NCBI GenBank assembly: GCA_954871525.1
Contig: OX940865.1
Span: 27,326,420 to 27,390,419, forward strand
Reading direction: 5' to 3'
DNA: 64,000 bases
From: Parietaria judaica
Lineage: Eukaryota > Streptophyta > Magnoliopsida > Rosales > Urticaceae
Part shown: one piece after another, positions 24,670-38,589 of the stretch
Layout: each line of letters opens with the position of its first letter
Numbering within the stretch: the first letter of the stretch is position 1
The notes under the pieces: model-generated
What the model was told of the DNA's origin: nothing
The model's input: the letters and a program-made list of their open reading frames with translations, nothing else
Databases searched by the model: none
Made by a program: the position numbers and the translations under genes

Positions 24670-27600
24670 GGACGGGAGCTTGATCTGAAGAATAATGAAA
24701 GAATAATTTGGTGATCTTGAAGGATACAAACTAGAATTAGTACTCTTTCAAGCAAACCCAATTGATATTTTTTAATTATGAAATGATTTGTTTATGGATT
24801 TTCTGAGTGTGAGAAATAAAATATATGGAGTCTTACGACTCCATTGTTTATTTATAATATGCTTTCGAACGCGTTATGGTTTGGGAAATGACGTGCCTGC
24901 ACTCTTTGACTTTTGAATGAAGGGCTTCGCTAAGACAAAAACATAAATACAAGGGCCTAAAAATAAAATTAAAAAAATAGAGAGGGTGATTTATATTTTA
25001 TTGTGATATAGTGTTGGCGTTGTATTTGTCTTGTTATATTAGGGAAATTTTGATGTTGAAATTTTAATTTTGCCAATTGACTCTTGTTGTTGTTGATAAA
25101 AGCTACATAATTGAGGACTAATTGGGAAATAAATATTTATCATAGTCTGAAATGAATACATTTTTTATTATTAGTTGCTGTGGAGCAAAAATTTGAAAGT
25201 TCGATATGTATAATATATGTGTGTATATTTTAATATACATATACGTTGGTGGCCCGAATGATGAGAATTTATAGTTTGTACCTCTTTTTTTCTTCAATAA
25301 ATAATATAGTTGAGAATTGAGATAATTATTAATTATATAAAAATTGACATTGACGGTAATTATACCTAACCGGCTGCAATCAGTGTACTTAATTTTCTTA
25401 GACTAAATACATTAATTAAGTTTCAATATTTGTTGCATTTCTTTATAAGTTATATTCAATTTTGACATAATCCTAGTATATACCACTCAAAAAATTATAA
25501 ATTTTTCACTTTTTTTAAGGAAAAGATTGAGCTGCATCGCCTCAAATTCCAACAATGTTAACTCAAATCTCAACTAACTTGACAGCCGATATACTGAAAG
25601 AAAAAACAATGCTCGGTCTTATATAAATAAAAAAATCAACTATACAAATATCAAAACTGAGTATATACTTATTTGTACAAAGATTATTGTAATAACTTAA
25701 GACTATTTGTGGCTAACAACTCTATGAAAATAGCGACTAAGTTGTAGTAGGATACAAAACAAGATTCTTGTCGTATTATACGTTATTTTCAACAATAGTA
25801 TTAATCATGTAATTTGAAACTAAACTTATGAAGTAAGGAAGACATGGTGATTGGAAGAAACAAATGAGCAAGTTCGAATTAATTTCATGAAATCACAGAA
25901 AATGGTTATGAATATGATCCAACATAAAGATTTTGACTTTTCAAATATTCTAGTAATATTCCTCAAAAGCAAACAATTAGACAGTGAATCCAGCTATCTT
26001 CACGCTGTGCCTGAAAATGTCCAAAGAAAAAAACACACGTACTTAGACAAGAAATGGGATTTTTCTAGTCAAAATAGTGAATTGTTCAAAAAGATTATAG
26101 AAAAAGGGGTTTCTATGATCTTGGGTTGGAAATACAAGGTTGGTAATTGGTATATCTGCAATATCCTCTATTATTTAACTTCTAGAACTATTATCTGACT
26201 TCTCTCATTAAGTTCTAGAATTCTTCAAACGGGTGCGTGAGCACGGGCTGCCCGTGACCTTGTTTTGCCCGTTAATTGGTAGGTAGGGACGAGCGCAGCC
26301 CATCATCGATGGAACAATGGCTCCCTTGCGGCCCCGTTTACTCTATGGTCTCCCATTAGTTCGTCATTGCAACCCATTGTCCAAAACTAAAATTATATGG
26401 TATTTTCGGTCGTTTTTTTTAAACGACCAATTGCTCTTTAATTTTTTTTTTATTTTATTTTAAAACACGTGTACTATGTGTCACAAAAAATTTAGGACTT
26501 ATAGGCCCACACTATTAATCCAAACAAACTCGTCTACGGTATGCCATGTTGAGTTGTCGAATCTATTTTGCCGAAATCGCTATTAAAATTCGGTGTAAAA
26601 CGATCAAGTTGATCGAATAATAGAAAGATAAATTGCAATCAGAATCTCATTCCAAATTAAGTTCAAGATTTGCAAGTGAACTCGCATTAAGAGCAAACTA
26701 TAAAAATGTGTCAAATTTGTATTTTGAAAATCCGTTTTTTAATCGATTTATGTCATGATAAAATATAAATCACACTCGGTATCTTGTCCTCCTCATTTGA
26801 GCTTTCTAAAGAAGCTCCAAATTTTTTCAATCATCGCAAGTTGTTAGTACTTAATAGATTATCCTAATTACTAGAGTGTGATCACTGCCGTGCATTGCGT
26901 TGACCGATTCCTCACGTGTGATATATCAAGTGGCCATGATTTTCACATGCGTTTGACTCTAGTAATTTCTCAAGTTCGTTTGTCAAGGAAGATAAAAAAG
27001 TAGTTCATATTCTACATCGCTTAGTTCATAATAATAATTTATTAACTAGTGACATGATAATATTATAATTATTTGTTAATTAGAGCGTCTTCTCTATGTA
27101 CTAGCAATGTGGGTCCCACTATAGTGGTAGTTAAGGTGTCAAAGAGAGACATGATAGCGATTTGCTTTATTTAAGACGTGTTCTTATCAAATGATTTTTA
27201 AATTTTATTGGAGAATATAATTATTATTTTGAGATTTTATTTTGCAAATTCACTGTAATTGTGATACGAGCTTTAATAGATTAGTTATTATTAATAATTA
27301 TTGTAAATTCAATTGACTTTTTTTTACTGTTCCAATTTTATTAAGCTTTTTGTTGTTGTAATTCTTCTAAAATTCGAAATTTAATGAAATATCAAATTTT
27401 TATATATAAAAATGGATAATTTAAAGGGAATGACATAAAAATAAAAAGAAGGTTCCATGGAGGAGGGTAATTTAGTCAATGAGGGAGTAGGTAAGTGGGT
27501 CCCATTGCTTGTGTCGTCATGAGTGAAAGTCAATGGGTATATTCTGTCATTTCGCATCTTTAAGGACATCGTCAACGTTGCAGTCTTGATTATTTTTCCT

Positions 27601-29382
27601 TTAATGGTAATAAATGTGAAGAAAAAAAAAATTATATCTCAAATATCTTTACACTGGATCGAACCTTATATTTATTTTGATTGATTTATTTAATTAATAT
27701 ATTGTAAATTATCCATTCGTAGAAAATTGGGATGAGTAATCATCTAGAAGCATGAAAATTGGATAATATGTTTCTCTTCGATGAAAAATACCTTATTTTC
27801 ATGGTTACAGAATTATGCATATCTTTCTTTTAAAAAATATATATCATGTTTCTTCTCTTTTTCCGTTTCCAACTTTGGATTCGGACGTGAATATTATAGA
27901 CCTTTTCTGTCGGAAAAATGGATATGTTTGTTCAGTACATTTTTTGTATAATATTCCAGTGTTTGTAGATTAATTTACATAATTTGTCGAAATCAATAAA
28001 ACATATAGGTACGTCGAATTTTGCAGCTAATCGACAGAAACCCTCGATTTATCAACAGTCATTTCGGTCATAATTTGTTTACCTTTTTTTTCTCTAGCAA
28101 TTTGTTAAAGTCCAATAGACGTGAAAATAATTTCGTTAAGAAATAAGTAAGTTTGGAACGAAAAGGATTGCTTTACACTAAATTTGGGGTTTCATGACGT
28201 ATTCGCACCAAAAATTTAATTTTCGGGGGCAATCTCGCGGAAGTCAATAAGTTCATGAGGTAATGGTACAAACTGTGTCCCTAAAAAAAGGGTACAAATT
28301 ATGCTTATAGATATGTAAAGTATGTCGTCATAGAGAAAAACCCGTTTTATTATGGTACGTAATTTTTTTTATTATATTTTTATGTCTTGTAAGTTCTGCT
28401 CACTGTGTTCCAATGATTGATATTGACAGTTGAAAACAAGTTAGAGAATATGCTTTCGCTTGTCTCCAAAGCAAGTAATTAAGAACTCTTAATTAATATT
28501 TAGTTGTTTAATTGCACTTCTCTTTTGTGCATGAATCGTTCTAATATTATTCGGCAGTATCAATTATATATGTTTAATACCAAACAAAAACAACTGAATA
28601 CTACCAAGATTAGACATAGAAAAAGAACAATATAATGGTGATCCCATTGAATATAGCTCTAGAATAAATTTGCATAATAAAGGATAGTTGTGGCAAAAAT
28701 AACCAAAGTTGATCAAAATAGAGTGATTCGTTCCAAAACTTTTAAGTGTTCTATTAAACAACCAAGGTCGTAAAATTTATTTTCAATTGATTTCGTGCCA
28801 CATCTCTTCATTAATGTTCGGTTATTTATGCTTGTACAACACAAATTAGTACGTCTCTCTCTTTTTTTCTTCGTGTGTTGCGATTTTCTTAACGTTAAAT
28901 ACATTAATTCAAGGCATGCACGTGTAAGTCACTTAACATCATCTAACAAAAACACAAGGACCAAAACTAATAAAAAATCGCAAATTAAGACCTTAAGTAT
29001 ATTCAATCAATATTATTTGATGTTTGAGAATAAATCAAACTATTTAAAATAACATTAGATACTTTTGTCACCATTATCCTCACTTATAATTCAATAAACA
29101 ATATATCTAAGTATAGTGGTTGACAACGAAATACTTGTCTCGCGCATGTAGCTTTGTTAGGGGGAGAAAGATTCTTTCATGAAATAACTATTATTAGTAC
29201 GTATCTTCAAATATTTTATTTAAATTTTGTGCTCATCTATTAATCACACGTATGTATTTCATTTATATATTTATTGATCAAAGGCTAACGCTAAGCCTGC
29301 TTTTTCTAAAATATATAGCATAAGAAACTGTTCATGTAAACGAATAAAAAGGTTACAATCATACGATGAGAATCTTACGAAT

Positions 29383-29426
<44 letters not shown>

Positions 29427-32400
29427 TGTGTGTATGTGTTTGTGTGAATAATTCAAAGATGTATGTTAATTTTCATGTGCATATGCCACATAGACATGAG
29501 TAATTATTTTTGTCTCTTGTAATTATATGATAAATAGCGTGTGATTTCTAACAAACTTGAAGGAAAAAAAGTGTTTGGCCTGTAGGACTAGGCACAAATT
29601 CACGAGTCAACGGGCGAAGCTGCATGTCAACGCGCTAAATCCCGTCTAATATAAGACCAATTAATCCGACTTCTTTTTTGACGACTACGTCCCAAACTGG
29701 CACCACGCAATATAACGTTACAAAAAATTAAGAAGACAAAGTTCAAGACGCTATATAACGTTAAAAAAATGTTCAAGTTGAAGGAAATTTTGATCCAAAA
29801 CCTATGCAAGTATATAGATTCGAATTTAGTCACATTCACCATTAGCAAAACGAAATTCACCTACATTGGTGAATAAAAGTGAATTTCAAAAAAGAAAGAA
29901 AAAAAAAAAGAAGGAGAAAAATCTATTTATGCTAATAAATAGAGAAGCTATACGTTAGGTAAAGTAATGGTTATTTCTTATGCTGACAATAAACTAATTA
30001 ATTGACCATGACCAATTAATTTATACATATATATATATATATATATTCCTTATCTTGTATGAAACTTCCATTGATAAGCTTAATTAATATCTTCAAACAA
30101 TGTATTTGGTGCATTATCCTTTGATATTTGCACCATAAGATGACCAACTTCTTAGCAAGAGATTGACCCGCCGTTGAAATACGTGTATAAACTCATTTGA
30201 ACAATATTTACAACTTGTGTATAAATATATTTATAATAAAAAGTTAATAAATTTAGTGTTTTGTCACAATAAGGTCAATATTTAGGATGAACAAATCAAA
30301 CAAACCACAACCACCAAAATCATACTTTCATCCATGGAGTTTAGCCAAACATGGATTTTTCTAATTGCAACCATCTTTTTTTGCTCCATTGACTGGAAAT
30401 TTTGCACCTAAAATCACCTTTTTCAATTATATATTATTTATTTTACTTGATCGAATATATTTCATTAAGAAATCCATTATTCTATAAATTCATTTTTCTA
30501 ATTGGATAGTCATAGCTTTGAGATATGACGCTTGCTTGAGTTGCAAGGCATGGTGAACTAAGAAATAACGATGCTTGAAAACCATAGCATGATGCACGTT
30601 TTGTGCTCAATTTAATTATGAACAACTCAATAAATATGCAACTATAAGTATGAAAAATAATATTTTTCAATAACATAAGACTGAAAAAATTAGGATAAAA
30701 TTTTAAATAAGAGTCCAAAATTTATTACTCTTAGAAAAGTCTCGAAAATTTTAACAAAGGCATACATATTAACATATATTTATATTTATAAGATCCCTCC
30801 TTTTTTATTTTTATATAGCATTATTACTATACAATCATATTTTTAGTGTAAAATCATATAAATTTTTTAGCTCAACTTTTTTAAAATTCTTCCAAAATTT
30901 AAATATAATCCTCTTACGTGTAATTTTGAAAGAAAAAAAATTATATAATAAACATCCCCGTATATAATTCTTACTTCCACGGATCTGTTAACGTGAAAAA
31001 TAATGAAAAAATCTATATTTTAGTTATATGGAGCAAGTATTAATTATAAAAAATGCATGTAACTATATAATTGTGAAGGTTTAGTTGGCAAAACGATATG
31101 ATTTTGCGTGCAAATCACGAGACAAGCTTTAGTTTTTGTTTGTGTTTGTGAACGAAATTCGATAAGACCAAAAGGACTGCTTTGAAAGTCAACTATTTGG
31201 CTTCAAGGAAGTCAAACGCTTGAATTGGTCAACGGTCAATATAATTACCACTCTCTTAAGTGCTTCCTAAGTTCTAATCCAACCGTACAAGCTCAAACCC
31301 ATTTCTATTATTTTAATATATATTGTATATATATATATATATATATACATATGAACACTGTATATACAAATTACAAAGAAATGAGCCTTAAGAAAGTATA
31401 TGCCAAAATATTTAAGTTTACTAAAATTAAAAGAGAAAATAAACTAACCTATATTTATCTCTAAAACATATATCATCGAATATATGTTATCCTTTTATAT
31501 AAATTTTTATTTGATTTTAAATTATTAATATATTATCCTTCTATATATTGTCCTTTTATATACATTATACTAAAATAAAAGTATATAAATTGGTTCAATC
31601 ACCGACCACGTATTATATGTGCGAATTCAGTCAAAAAATTAATTTTAATATCACACAATATTCAGTATTTTTAATTTTGTATACTAAGCTAATTTACCTT
31701 GGTCTCTTGCATATTATTTGGTTTATGTCGTTTTAAGAACATGTATGATCTATCTACTCATGTATCTCTACTGTCGTTTTAGAGAGATGTCGTTTTTTCA
31801 CGTTTCTCTCCAAATGAATTTTGTTTTTCTTGTTTCAAATTTTGTCTCACAATTTTATGTCGTTTTTCTAATGGCCCCGCATGTATTGTGTCGTTTGTTT
31901 TCAACCTCGTTGTCTATCACCAAATAGAAAAAGCATCAAAATTCCAATCGTTGAGTCGAAAAAAGAAAACGATTTAATTAATCGTTTAGAAATAGTTCTA
32001 CACAAAACTTCTCATAAGATCTCATCTTTTTATATTTATGCATTTTATATCTAATGACAGTGGCGGAGCCATGATTTTAATTTAGGTGGTGCTTTATATG
32101 TGTATTTTTTTAAATCACTCATACAATCAACAACAATCAATAATAACATTGTAACCTCAATATATATAAAGAAAAATATATAACGACTTACACTAGTAAA
32201 ATAAGACGCCGCGTTTTCATTTTCGAAAGTATTTTGCCTCAAAATTCGAAATAAGGACTTCGGCCACCAATAAAATTTGATTTGTGCAACACAATGTTTA
32301 AAATTAATTTATATTACTCTTTGCTTGGAATCTCTCATTGACCATTTGTTTGGAATCTTTTTTGTATGGCTTACAAACAGTCTAGAGATTCGAATCTCTA

Positions 32401-32801
32401 TTAAAGCCAAATGATTTGTCTCGAAAATATCTTGATTTTTGATGTAATTGATTTCCAATCAGAAAATTAAATCTGGCAATGTCTTATTCGAGCCTTCAAT
32501 AATGCATCTCATTGACTAGAAATATGGGCATTCTCAGATAGATAATACAATTAATACGACACTGAAATTATTTTCTTTTCTCATGATTAATCCCGAAATT
32601 ACATATATATATATATATATATATATGACTTCATTTTATTTAAAATTTATTTAAATATATTCATTAAATTGCAGAGATATACCATGGTGATAAAAATATT
32701 ATATCAAAATATAAAACAAATTATTTATAATTAAATAGTTTAATTTTTTTTAATATAATCAAAATTTTATTTAATAAATTAATAGCTTCAATAGTATAAT
32801 A
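24670..32801. other. Gene-poor AT-rich region, about 8 kb
   Basis: No gene is supported. The kinase promoter lies at the left. A 115-codon plus-strand frame at 25851-26198 is Lys/Asn/Ile-rich, has no recognisable domain and reads like AT-rich chance sequence. A GC-richer patch at 26225-26350 holds an inverted repeat (AACGGG...GCACGGG, then CCCGTGA...CCCGTT). (TA)n tracts occur at 29387-29423, 30025-30046, 31327-31347 and 32604-32626. It may contain old, unrecognised transposon debris. Confidence 0.6.
29387..29423. repeat. (TA)n microsatellite
   Basis: About 18 TA units followed by a short GTGTGTG run in gene-free DNA. Confidence 0.93.
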
Positions 32802-32806
32802 GTTAA

Positions 32807-34100
32807 TGTTACGGGTAATTCCCGGGATTGATTTAAAAATAAATTAATAAAAGAAAAATTATTAAATTAATTTTTCTTTTAATTAATTAAGTCAGTTTTA
32901 ATCCAAAACACCCTCCGGAGGCCCGTTTTCGTAAAATAAAGTGTCTAGATGTTCCTAAAAATATCAAGATACTCAAAAACGACATAAAATTTGTGAAAAA
33001 CGGACGCGGAACGAGCTCGGGAGCGAAAAAACACTTCGGAAACACCTTGGGGGGCCCACAGGCCCACATGTGCGCCAGAGATGACGTCAGCCCGCGCGCG
33101 TCAGCCTGCCCACGTCATCAGGGCCCACAGCCCTTCACTCGCGCGAGTGAACTGATGCAGCCCCACAAATCCCGCGCGTGTGGGCGCGTGGAGCGTCGGA
33201 TCGGGCTGATTTTGGTGGCGTTGGAAAGATCTCACTCCGAGGACCCAAAAAACTATATTTATTTTCTTCAGGGGCCTCTAGAAGCGGGAGATAATTGCGT
33301 TTTAGTCCTCGGATTCCCTTATAAAAGGGAGCTCGGTTCATTCAAACCGGAAGGGATCGGAACTCGACCAAATTCTCTCGAGCCTCTCTCTACTCCCTAT
33401 AAACTCGCCTCCCCCTAAAATATTCCACTAATGTTGAGCGTCGGAGGTGAATCAGGGGGTATTCCCCCCTGTTTTCCCTGACCTCGGGTATTCTTTTGCC
33501 AGGTCCAGAAATTGAGAGAAAGCGGAAGTTTCGGAGAAATATTTTCAATAGATCAACCTGAGGGGAACCTCTGGAGAGAATCCCGGGATGATTGACGACC
33601 CCGCCTGTCTTAATTCTAGCTCTGTGCGGAACCCGTTCTGTTTCCCAGTCCGTATCTTTCATAGATATCGTGACTTTGTGAACAGTCTGTAGGACCCAGA
33701 CTAGGATTGACTTCACGGGCCGAGGGTCCAATCTCCTGAGATTCATTGCTGGATCAAACACACTCTCCCGTTCGTGGGAACCCGATCTTGTGAGGAGCCC
33801 AAACCTGTAACCCGGGCCTAGTCCATTCCTGGCCTGGAGGTAACAGGTAGTGAGTATCCCCGGATCGCCGGATCACGAACGGCGAACGATACGTTTAGAT
33901 CTCAGTACCAGGGACTTCACTCGGAATCCGTATCATACACACCAAGAAGGGGGAAAGAATCTGTCATCCCCGCAATAGGGCCTACAAACCCAACACAAGT
34001 CATCATAAGCCCACCAAAAGTCCACAAAACGACATTGGGCCCGGCCCAACACCAACAATTGAGCCGCAACAGTGTTTGATCCAAAAAACGGCATCTAACA
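32807..34100 (+). mobile_element. Solo LTR of a retrotransposon, 1294 bp
   Basis: The sequence begins TGTTACGGGTAATTCCCGGG and ends GGCATCTAACA, so TGTTA...TAACA form the short inverted ends of a long terminal repeat. It is flanked by a perfect 5-bp target duplication GTTAA at 32802-32806 and 34101-34105. The interior is markedly GC-richer than its surroundings. A TATA-like TTATAAAAG at 33319-33327 points to plus orientation, with R/U5-like sequence following. No gag-pol coding sequence or second LTR adjoins it, so it is a product of LTR-LTR recombination. Superfamily cannot be assigned from an LTR alone. The ORFs inside it are not genes. Confidence 0.85.
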
Positions 34101-34105
34101 GTTAA

Positions 34106-35854
34106 TATAAGTATTAACTTGATGAACATATATTTCATGACGTGCTGAACATATATTTTCCCTTTCATTCTAAAGTAAGTATTGAATTATAAACCGTTTT
34201 TTATTTTTACATTTATTTTTAGCCTTTTTTAATGTATTTAACTTATTTATAACATAATATTATGAATTCATCTCTATGCAATCTAGCTATTATTTTATTT
34301 TTCTCATTCTATTTGATTTTCTAACACAACAGACATCTCCATAATCTCGTATATCTAATAAAATATCTCTTATTCTATGAAGCTGAACCTGATTTTTGTT
34401 TCTTTTCTTTTCAAACTTTGCTCAACAGGTTTGAATTATTAACAAACCCAGATATTTTAAGAAGCTTTGATGGAGATATAAATAATTATAGAGTGAATTA
34501 TCATTATTCAGAAGATCTTATCTTTTGGCCAACAATATCTTCAACACTCAACAAATATATTATATATAATATATATCGATATTTATATGTGTCGCAGTTG
34601 CACATGTATTAATTTATTATCTAATTCCAAAAATAAAATTGGTTGAAAGCAATGGTTGCATATGACACGCATTGTCGTATTGTAAATTATAATATGCGCC
34701 ATCATTCTCAAGACTAATTTGTTTGCAATTAAATAAATATCATTTGGAGAGCCACCTTGATAAGTGTGCATAATGATAATATAATATTTATATGCAAATA
34801 AATACATTATTGGCCGGGATGAGAATTATAAATATTATAAAGTGATGCAAATCGAAAGGAAAAAAAAAATATGCTTGAGATGTTTGAGTTTGAGGTATTT
34901 ATTTACCTATATATCTTATATCTATAAAAGTCTTTTTACAACGTGGCCTGATTTCATAAAAAGAAAAAATATATAGAAAATGTAGTAGGTATTTGAAGTA
35001 ATTAGATTTTTTTTTTTAAATCAGGCTAAGTATTTTTGGTTTTCGCCATGAATTAGTTACGTATATTAACTATTAAGATTATTTTTTTTCAATTGTATTT
35101 ATTTTTCCTTTCTAATACTCTCCATATATATTGTTGAGTATTTCAATAGTATTATTTTATTTTCATAATTAATTTAACAAAAAAATTTTGTGATATTATT
35201 AATATATATACATAATTCCGAATATAACACCAAAAAAAATGTATATTATTAATTTAACAAATGATCTCAAAACATTCCAAACTAAAATCATGTTAGACGT
35301 GTAGTAGATCTTATAAATGAGTGATCTTTTTAAAAATCTTATCCGATTGAAACAAGCAATTAGGGGTAATTCTTGGTTTAAAAAAAAAGAGACTATAGTC
35401 CTCTAAATTATTATTTTTTCTTTTAATTCTTAGTGGAATTTTTTTTTTTGGGTAGAATTTTTATCATTAATTATGCTAATTCGGAGGCTAAACATTCCTA
35501 GTATTCTTCGATAAAAGACGTTGAAGAGGAAAAGAAAAATAGTCCTCCTTTGGTTAAAAAATGGTCCACCTAGTAAATAATAATTCCTCTGACGTCACCT
35601 CCTACATTAGGCATACATATATAGTTAAAAACGCGCGAAAGCGACAAAACGGTGACTGCGTAATTCCACTTTTACCCCTCGCAGTCAATTGATTATCCAA
35701 TGGGAGTCGCTATCGCCCTCTTGACTCACGAATGAGACTCTGCCACCTGGCATCTTCCCTTCCAAAAAAGCCCCGATAAGTACCAATCCAGACCTTCGCT
35801 TGCTCTGTTCTGTCCTCAAAACTCCCCAACGATCTCGGAGAGAGAGAGAGATAG
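34106..35854. other. Upstream region of aleurain copy 1, start of the tandem duplication unit
   Basis: AT-rich DNA. From about 34780 to 35230 it is clearly similar to 38590-39245 in front of the second protease copy, so it forms the left flank of a tandem duplication. The last about 80 bp are the 5' UTR and contain GAGAGAGAGAGAG just before the ATG. Confidence 0.7.
34780..35230 (+). repeat. Direct repeat copy A (5' flank of aleurain copy 1)
   Basis: Shares an ordered series of phrases with 38590-39245: AAATACATTATTGGC, TGCTTGAGATGTTT, ACCTATATATCT, TATATAGAAAA, AAGTATTTTTGGTTTTC, TTTCAATAGTATT. Divergence is mostly small indels and substitutions. Confidence 0.85.
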
Positions 35855-38210
35855 ATGGCTCGCCGGATCTTGTTAGTGTTCGTGGCTGTGCTGATCGCCG
35901 GAGTCGCCGCAGCGGCGAGCTTCGACGAGGCGAATCCGATCAGAATGGTCTCCGATGGTCTCCGGGAGTTGGAAGCCGAGGTCGGGAAAGTCCTAGGTCA
36001 AACTCGCCATGCTCTCTCCTTCGCTCGCTTCGCTCACAGGTAGAGTCTTACTCTCTCTCGATTCTCGTTCGAATCCGATCATGGTGACACGATTACTTGT
36101 TCCTTTGCTAAATACATGTATATATGTGGATGTATATCGATGAAGGTACGGGAAGAAGTACGAGACAGCTGAGGAGATGAAGCTTCGATTCGAGATCTTC
36201 AAGGAGAATCGGAAGCTCGTGAAATCCACCAACAGGAAGGGCTTGTCTTACACTCTCGCTATGAACCGTAATCTCTCTCTCTGTCAATCAGATAATCTTC
36301 GTTTGATCATATTGCTTGATGATTTTTCAGTGACAAGTCTCACTGCCAAAACAAGATCTCGTTTCCTTGATGAAAATTATTTCTTAAGAGTTCCGTTAAC
36401 GGATTTTCGCAGAGTCAAAGCGGTGTTACTTAGAGTTTTGTGTGTGTTCGAACTGTGATTGTAGATTTTGGTGATATGACATGGGAAGAGTTTCAGCTCC
36501 ACCATTTGGGAGCTGCTCAAGAGTGCTCTGCCACCACCAAGGGGAATCACCAGCTCACTGATGTCGTTCTTCCCGAGACGGTATGTATGTATAGATGCAT
36601 ATATTTATATATGTAATAGTTATAGTTAGTAGCCACAAGCTCGCAATTTTAAGTATTTCAGACTGATTAGCATGATCATCAAAGATTCCTGATTCCTTTG
36701 TCACTCCTGAATCTGTAACCTTGCAACTTGTATAACACAATCTCTTGATGAATCATAACAAATGATTTGTATTCGGTTACAGAAAGACTGGAGGGAAACG
36801 GGTATAGTCAGCCCGGTAAAAAACCAAGGCGGTTGTGGATCTTGCTGGACCTTCAGGTAAACGTCAAAGTACCCGAAAAGCTTCTTATTTTAAGGAGAAT
36901 CTCGAGCTCGTTGTCTAACTTTCAAACACCGCCTTTTGCAGTACCACCGGGGCTCTAGAGGCAGCATACAAGCAAAAATATGAAAAGGATATCTCTCTCT
37001 CCGAGCAGCAGCTCGTGGACTGTGCCGGAGCTTTCGATAACAACGGCTGCAGCGGTGGATTGCCGTCACACGCCTTCGAGTACATCAAGTTCAACGGCGG
37101 CCTTGACACCGAGGAAGCGTATCCGTACACTGCCAAGGACGGTAGTTGTGCGTTCTCGGAGAATCAAGTTGGTGTCAAAGTCGCCGACTCTGTCAATATA
37201 ACTCTGGTATGGCCTGCCTAGCAACTCCTCACCTCTTAACATTTTGAGATGCTAGTCTTTTATAATCATGTTAGTCAACCAGTTATGCAAATTAACAAAA
37301 TCCACATATTAGGGACTAAAACGAGAGTTATTTAGAATGATTAATTTATGAATTGTCCTCCCTATACTTGTCTTATTTTCTCAGTTAATCCTCTAAACTA
37401 TTTTTCATACCGAATCCTCCCATGAACTTGTTGCACTGACTCAGTTTACCCATTTCGTTTAACCAATTCAACCCGTCAAATATCTAGCGGGTTATGTAAA
37501 CCTTGAGATAAGTAACATAGACGAGAGCCGTGTCATTGAAACGAGAGTGAAACTTTCAGGGCGCGGAAGACGAGTTAAAGCACGCGGTGGGATTAGTCCG
37601 TCCGGTGAGCGTGGCGTTCCAGGTGGTGAAAGAGTTCCGATTGTACAAGGAGGGAGTCTTCACCAGCGAGACTTGTGGCAGCACGTCCATGGTGAGCTTG
37701 TGCTAAAACGACAAGTATTGCATGAAGAAGTTTCTAATTATTAACAATGCATGCATGCTTCATTTGTTGTCGTTTCAGGACGTGAACCACGCAGTGCTGG
37801 CAGTTGGGTACGGAGTGGAAAACGGTACTCCGTACTGGCTTATCAAGAACTCTTGGGGAGCTGACTGGGGTCTCAGCGGTTACTTCAAGATGGAACTTGG
37901 CAAGAATATGTGCGGTAAGTTCTCCAACTTCCATCAAAATAAACCAACATTAGCGGCATAAGTGCCCACTTTATGATCCCACCAATGTTTTTTTCCTAGC
38001 GGCAGTAAATTCTGTCAATAAACACGCGTGTCAATCTCGTAGTTTTAAATCCCGATTTTTGTAAGAAATTGGATCGGGGCTGAAACCGGGTGACGCCCGG
38101 TCCGGTGCTTAGCATGTTTTTCGGAATTAAAAGTGGCAAAACTAATATAATGTTGTGATGGTCATGACACAGGTGTTGCAACTTGCGCATCGTATCCCAT
38201 CGTGGCTTAG
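35855..38210 (+). CDS. Aleurain-type thiol protease (cathepsin H-like), copy 1
   Basis: A papain-family vacuolar cysteine protease, 355 residues, in eight exons: 35855-36039, 36146-36267, 36465-36580, 36783-36856, 36942-37206, 37560-37691, 37779-37914 and 38173-38210. An N-terminal signal peptide ([20 protein letters not shown]) is followed by [18 protein letters not shown], which contains NPIR, the sequence-specific vacuolar sorting signal defined in barley aleurain. The inhibitory propeptide has an ERFNIN-like helix and the NHFGD element. [10 protein letters not shown] matches the cathepsin H mini-chain that gives aminopeptidase activity. The catalytic site is complete: [10 protein letters not shown] (Cys), [12 protein letters not shown] (His), [11 protein letters not shown] (Asn). 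The C-terminus is [14 protein letters not shown]. All splice sites are GT-AG and it looks fully functional. It is the upstream member of a tandem pair. Confidence 0.94.
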
Positions 38211-38589
38211 TAAGTTGGTGCTGATACATACGGCTTGTCTCGAGCGAGAGGTGCTTAGTTTCTATTTAAGTGCTTGTTAATTATTACTACAATTAGGATT
38301 GGGAATTATAATGTTTAAATGATATATTCAGACTGCACCGTCATCTTTTCCCTGCTCTCGAGAAACAAATGGAAAATAAATCTCTTTGCGTGTAACTGTA
38401 CATTATTTACTTTACGGTGAAAATTAGTAATTTACTCACCCTTTTTATGATGCAATTTCATTAGGGTTTCCATGCGTTTTTTTCCCAATAATTACGCGAG
38501 TTTTTCTTCTTGTTTTTAGTTCCTATCTTTTCTTTTTAAGGTTGTGGCTTGAATCAAACATATAATACACTTTATTATTTTTTAAAATG

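Noticed and set aside
25851..26198. 115-codon plus-strand ORF as a gene
   Set aside because: Lys/Asn/Ile-rich composition expected of AT-rich DNA, no domain, no splice or promoter context.
32385..32412. AGAGATTCGAATCTCT as a tRNA T-arm
   Set aside because: The stem-loop is present but no D-arm, anticodon arm or acceptor stem surrounds it.
32993..33761. ORFs of 123-141 codons on both strands
   Set aside because: They lie inside the solo LTR; no gag, pol or host domain is visible.
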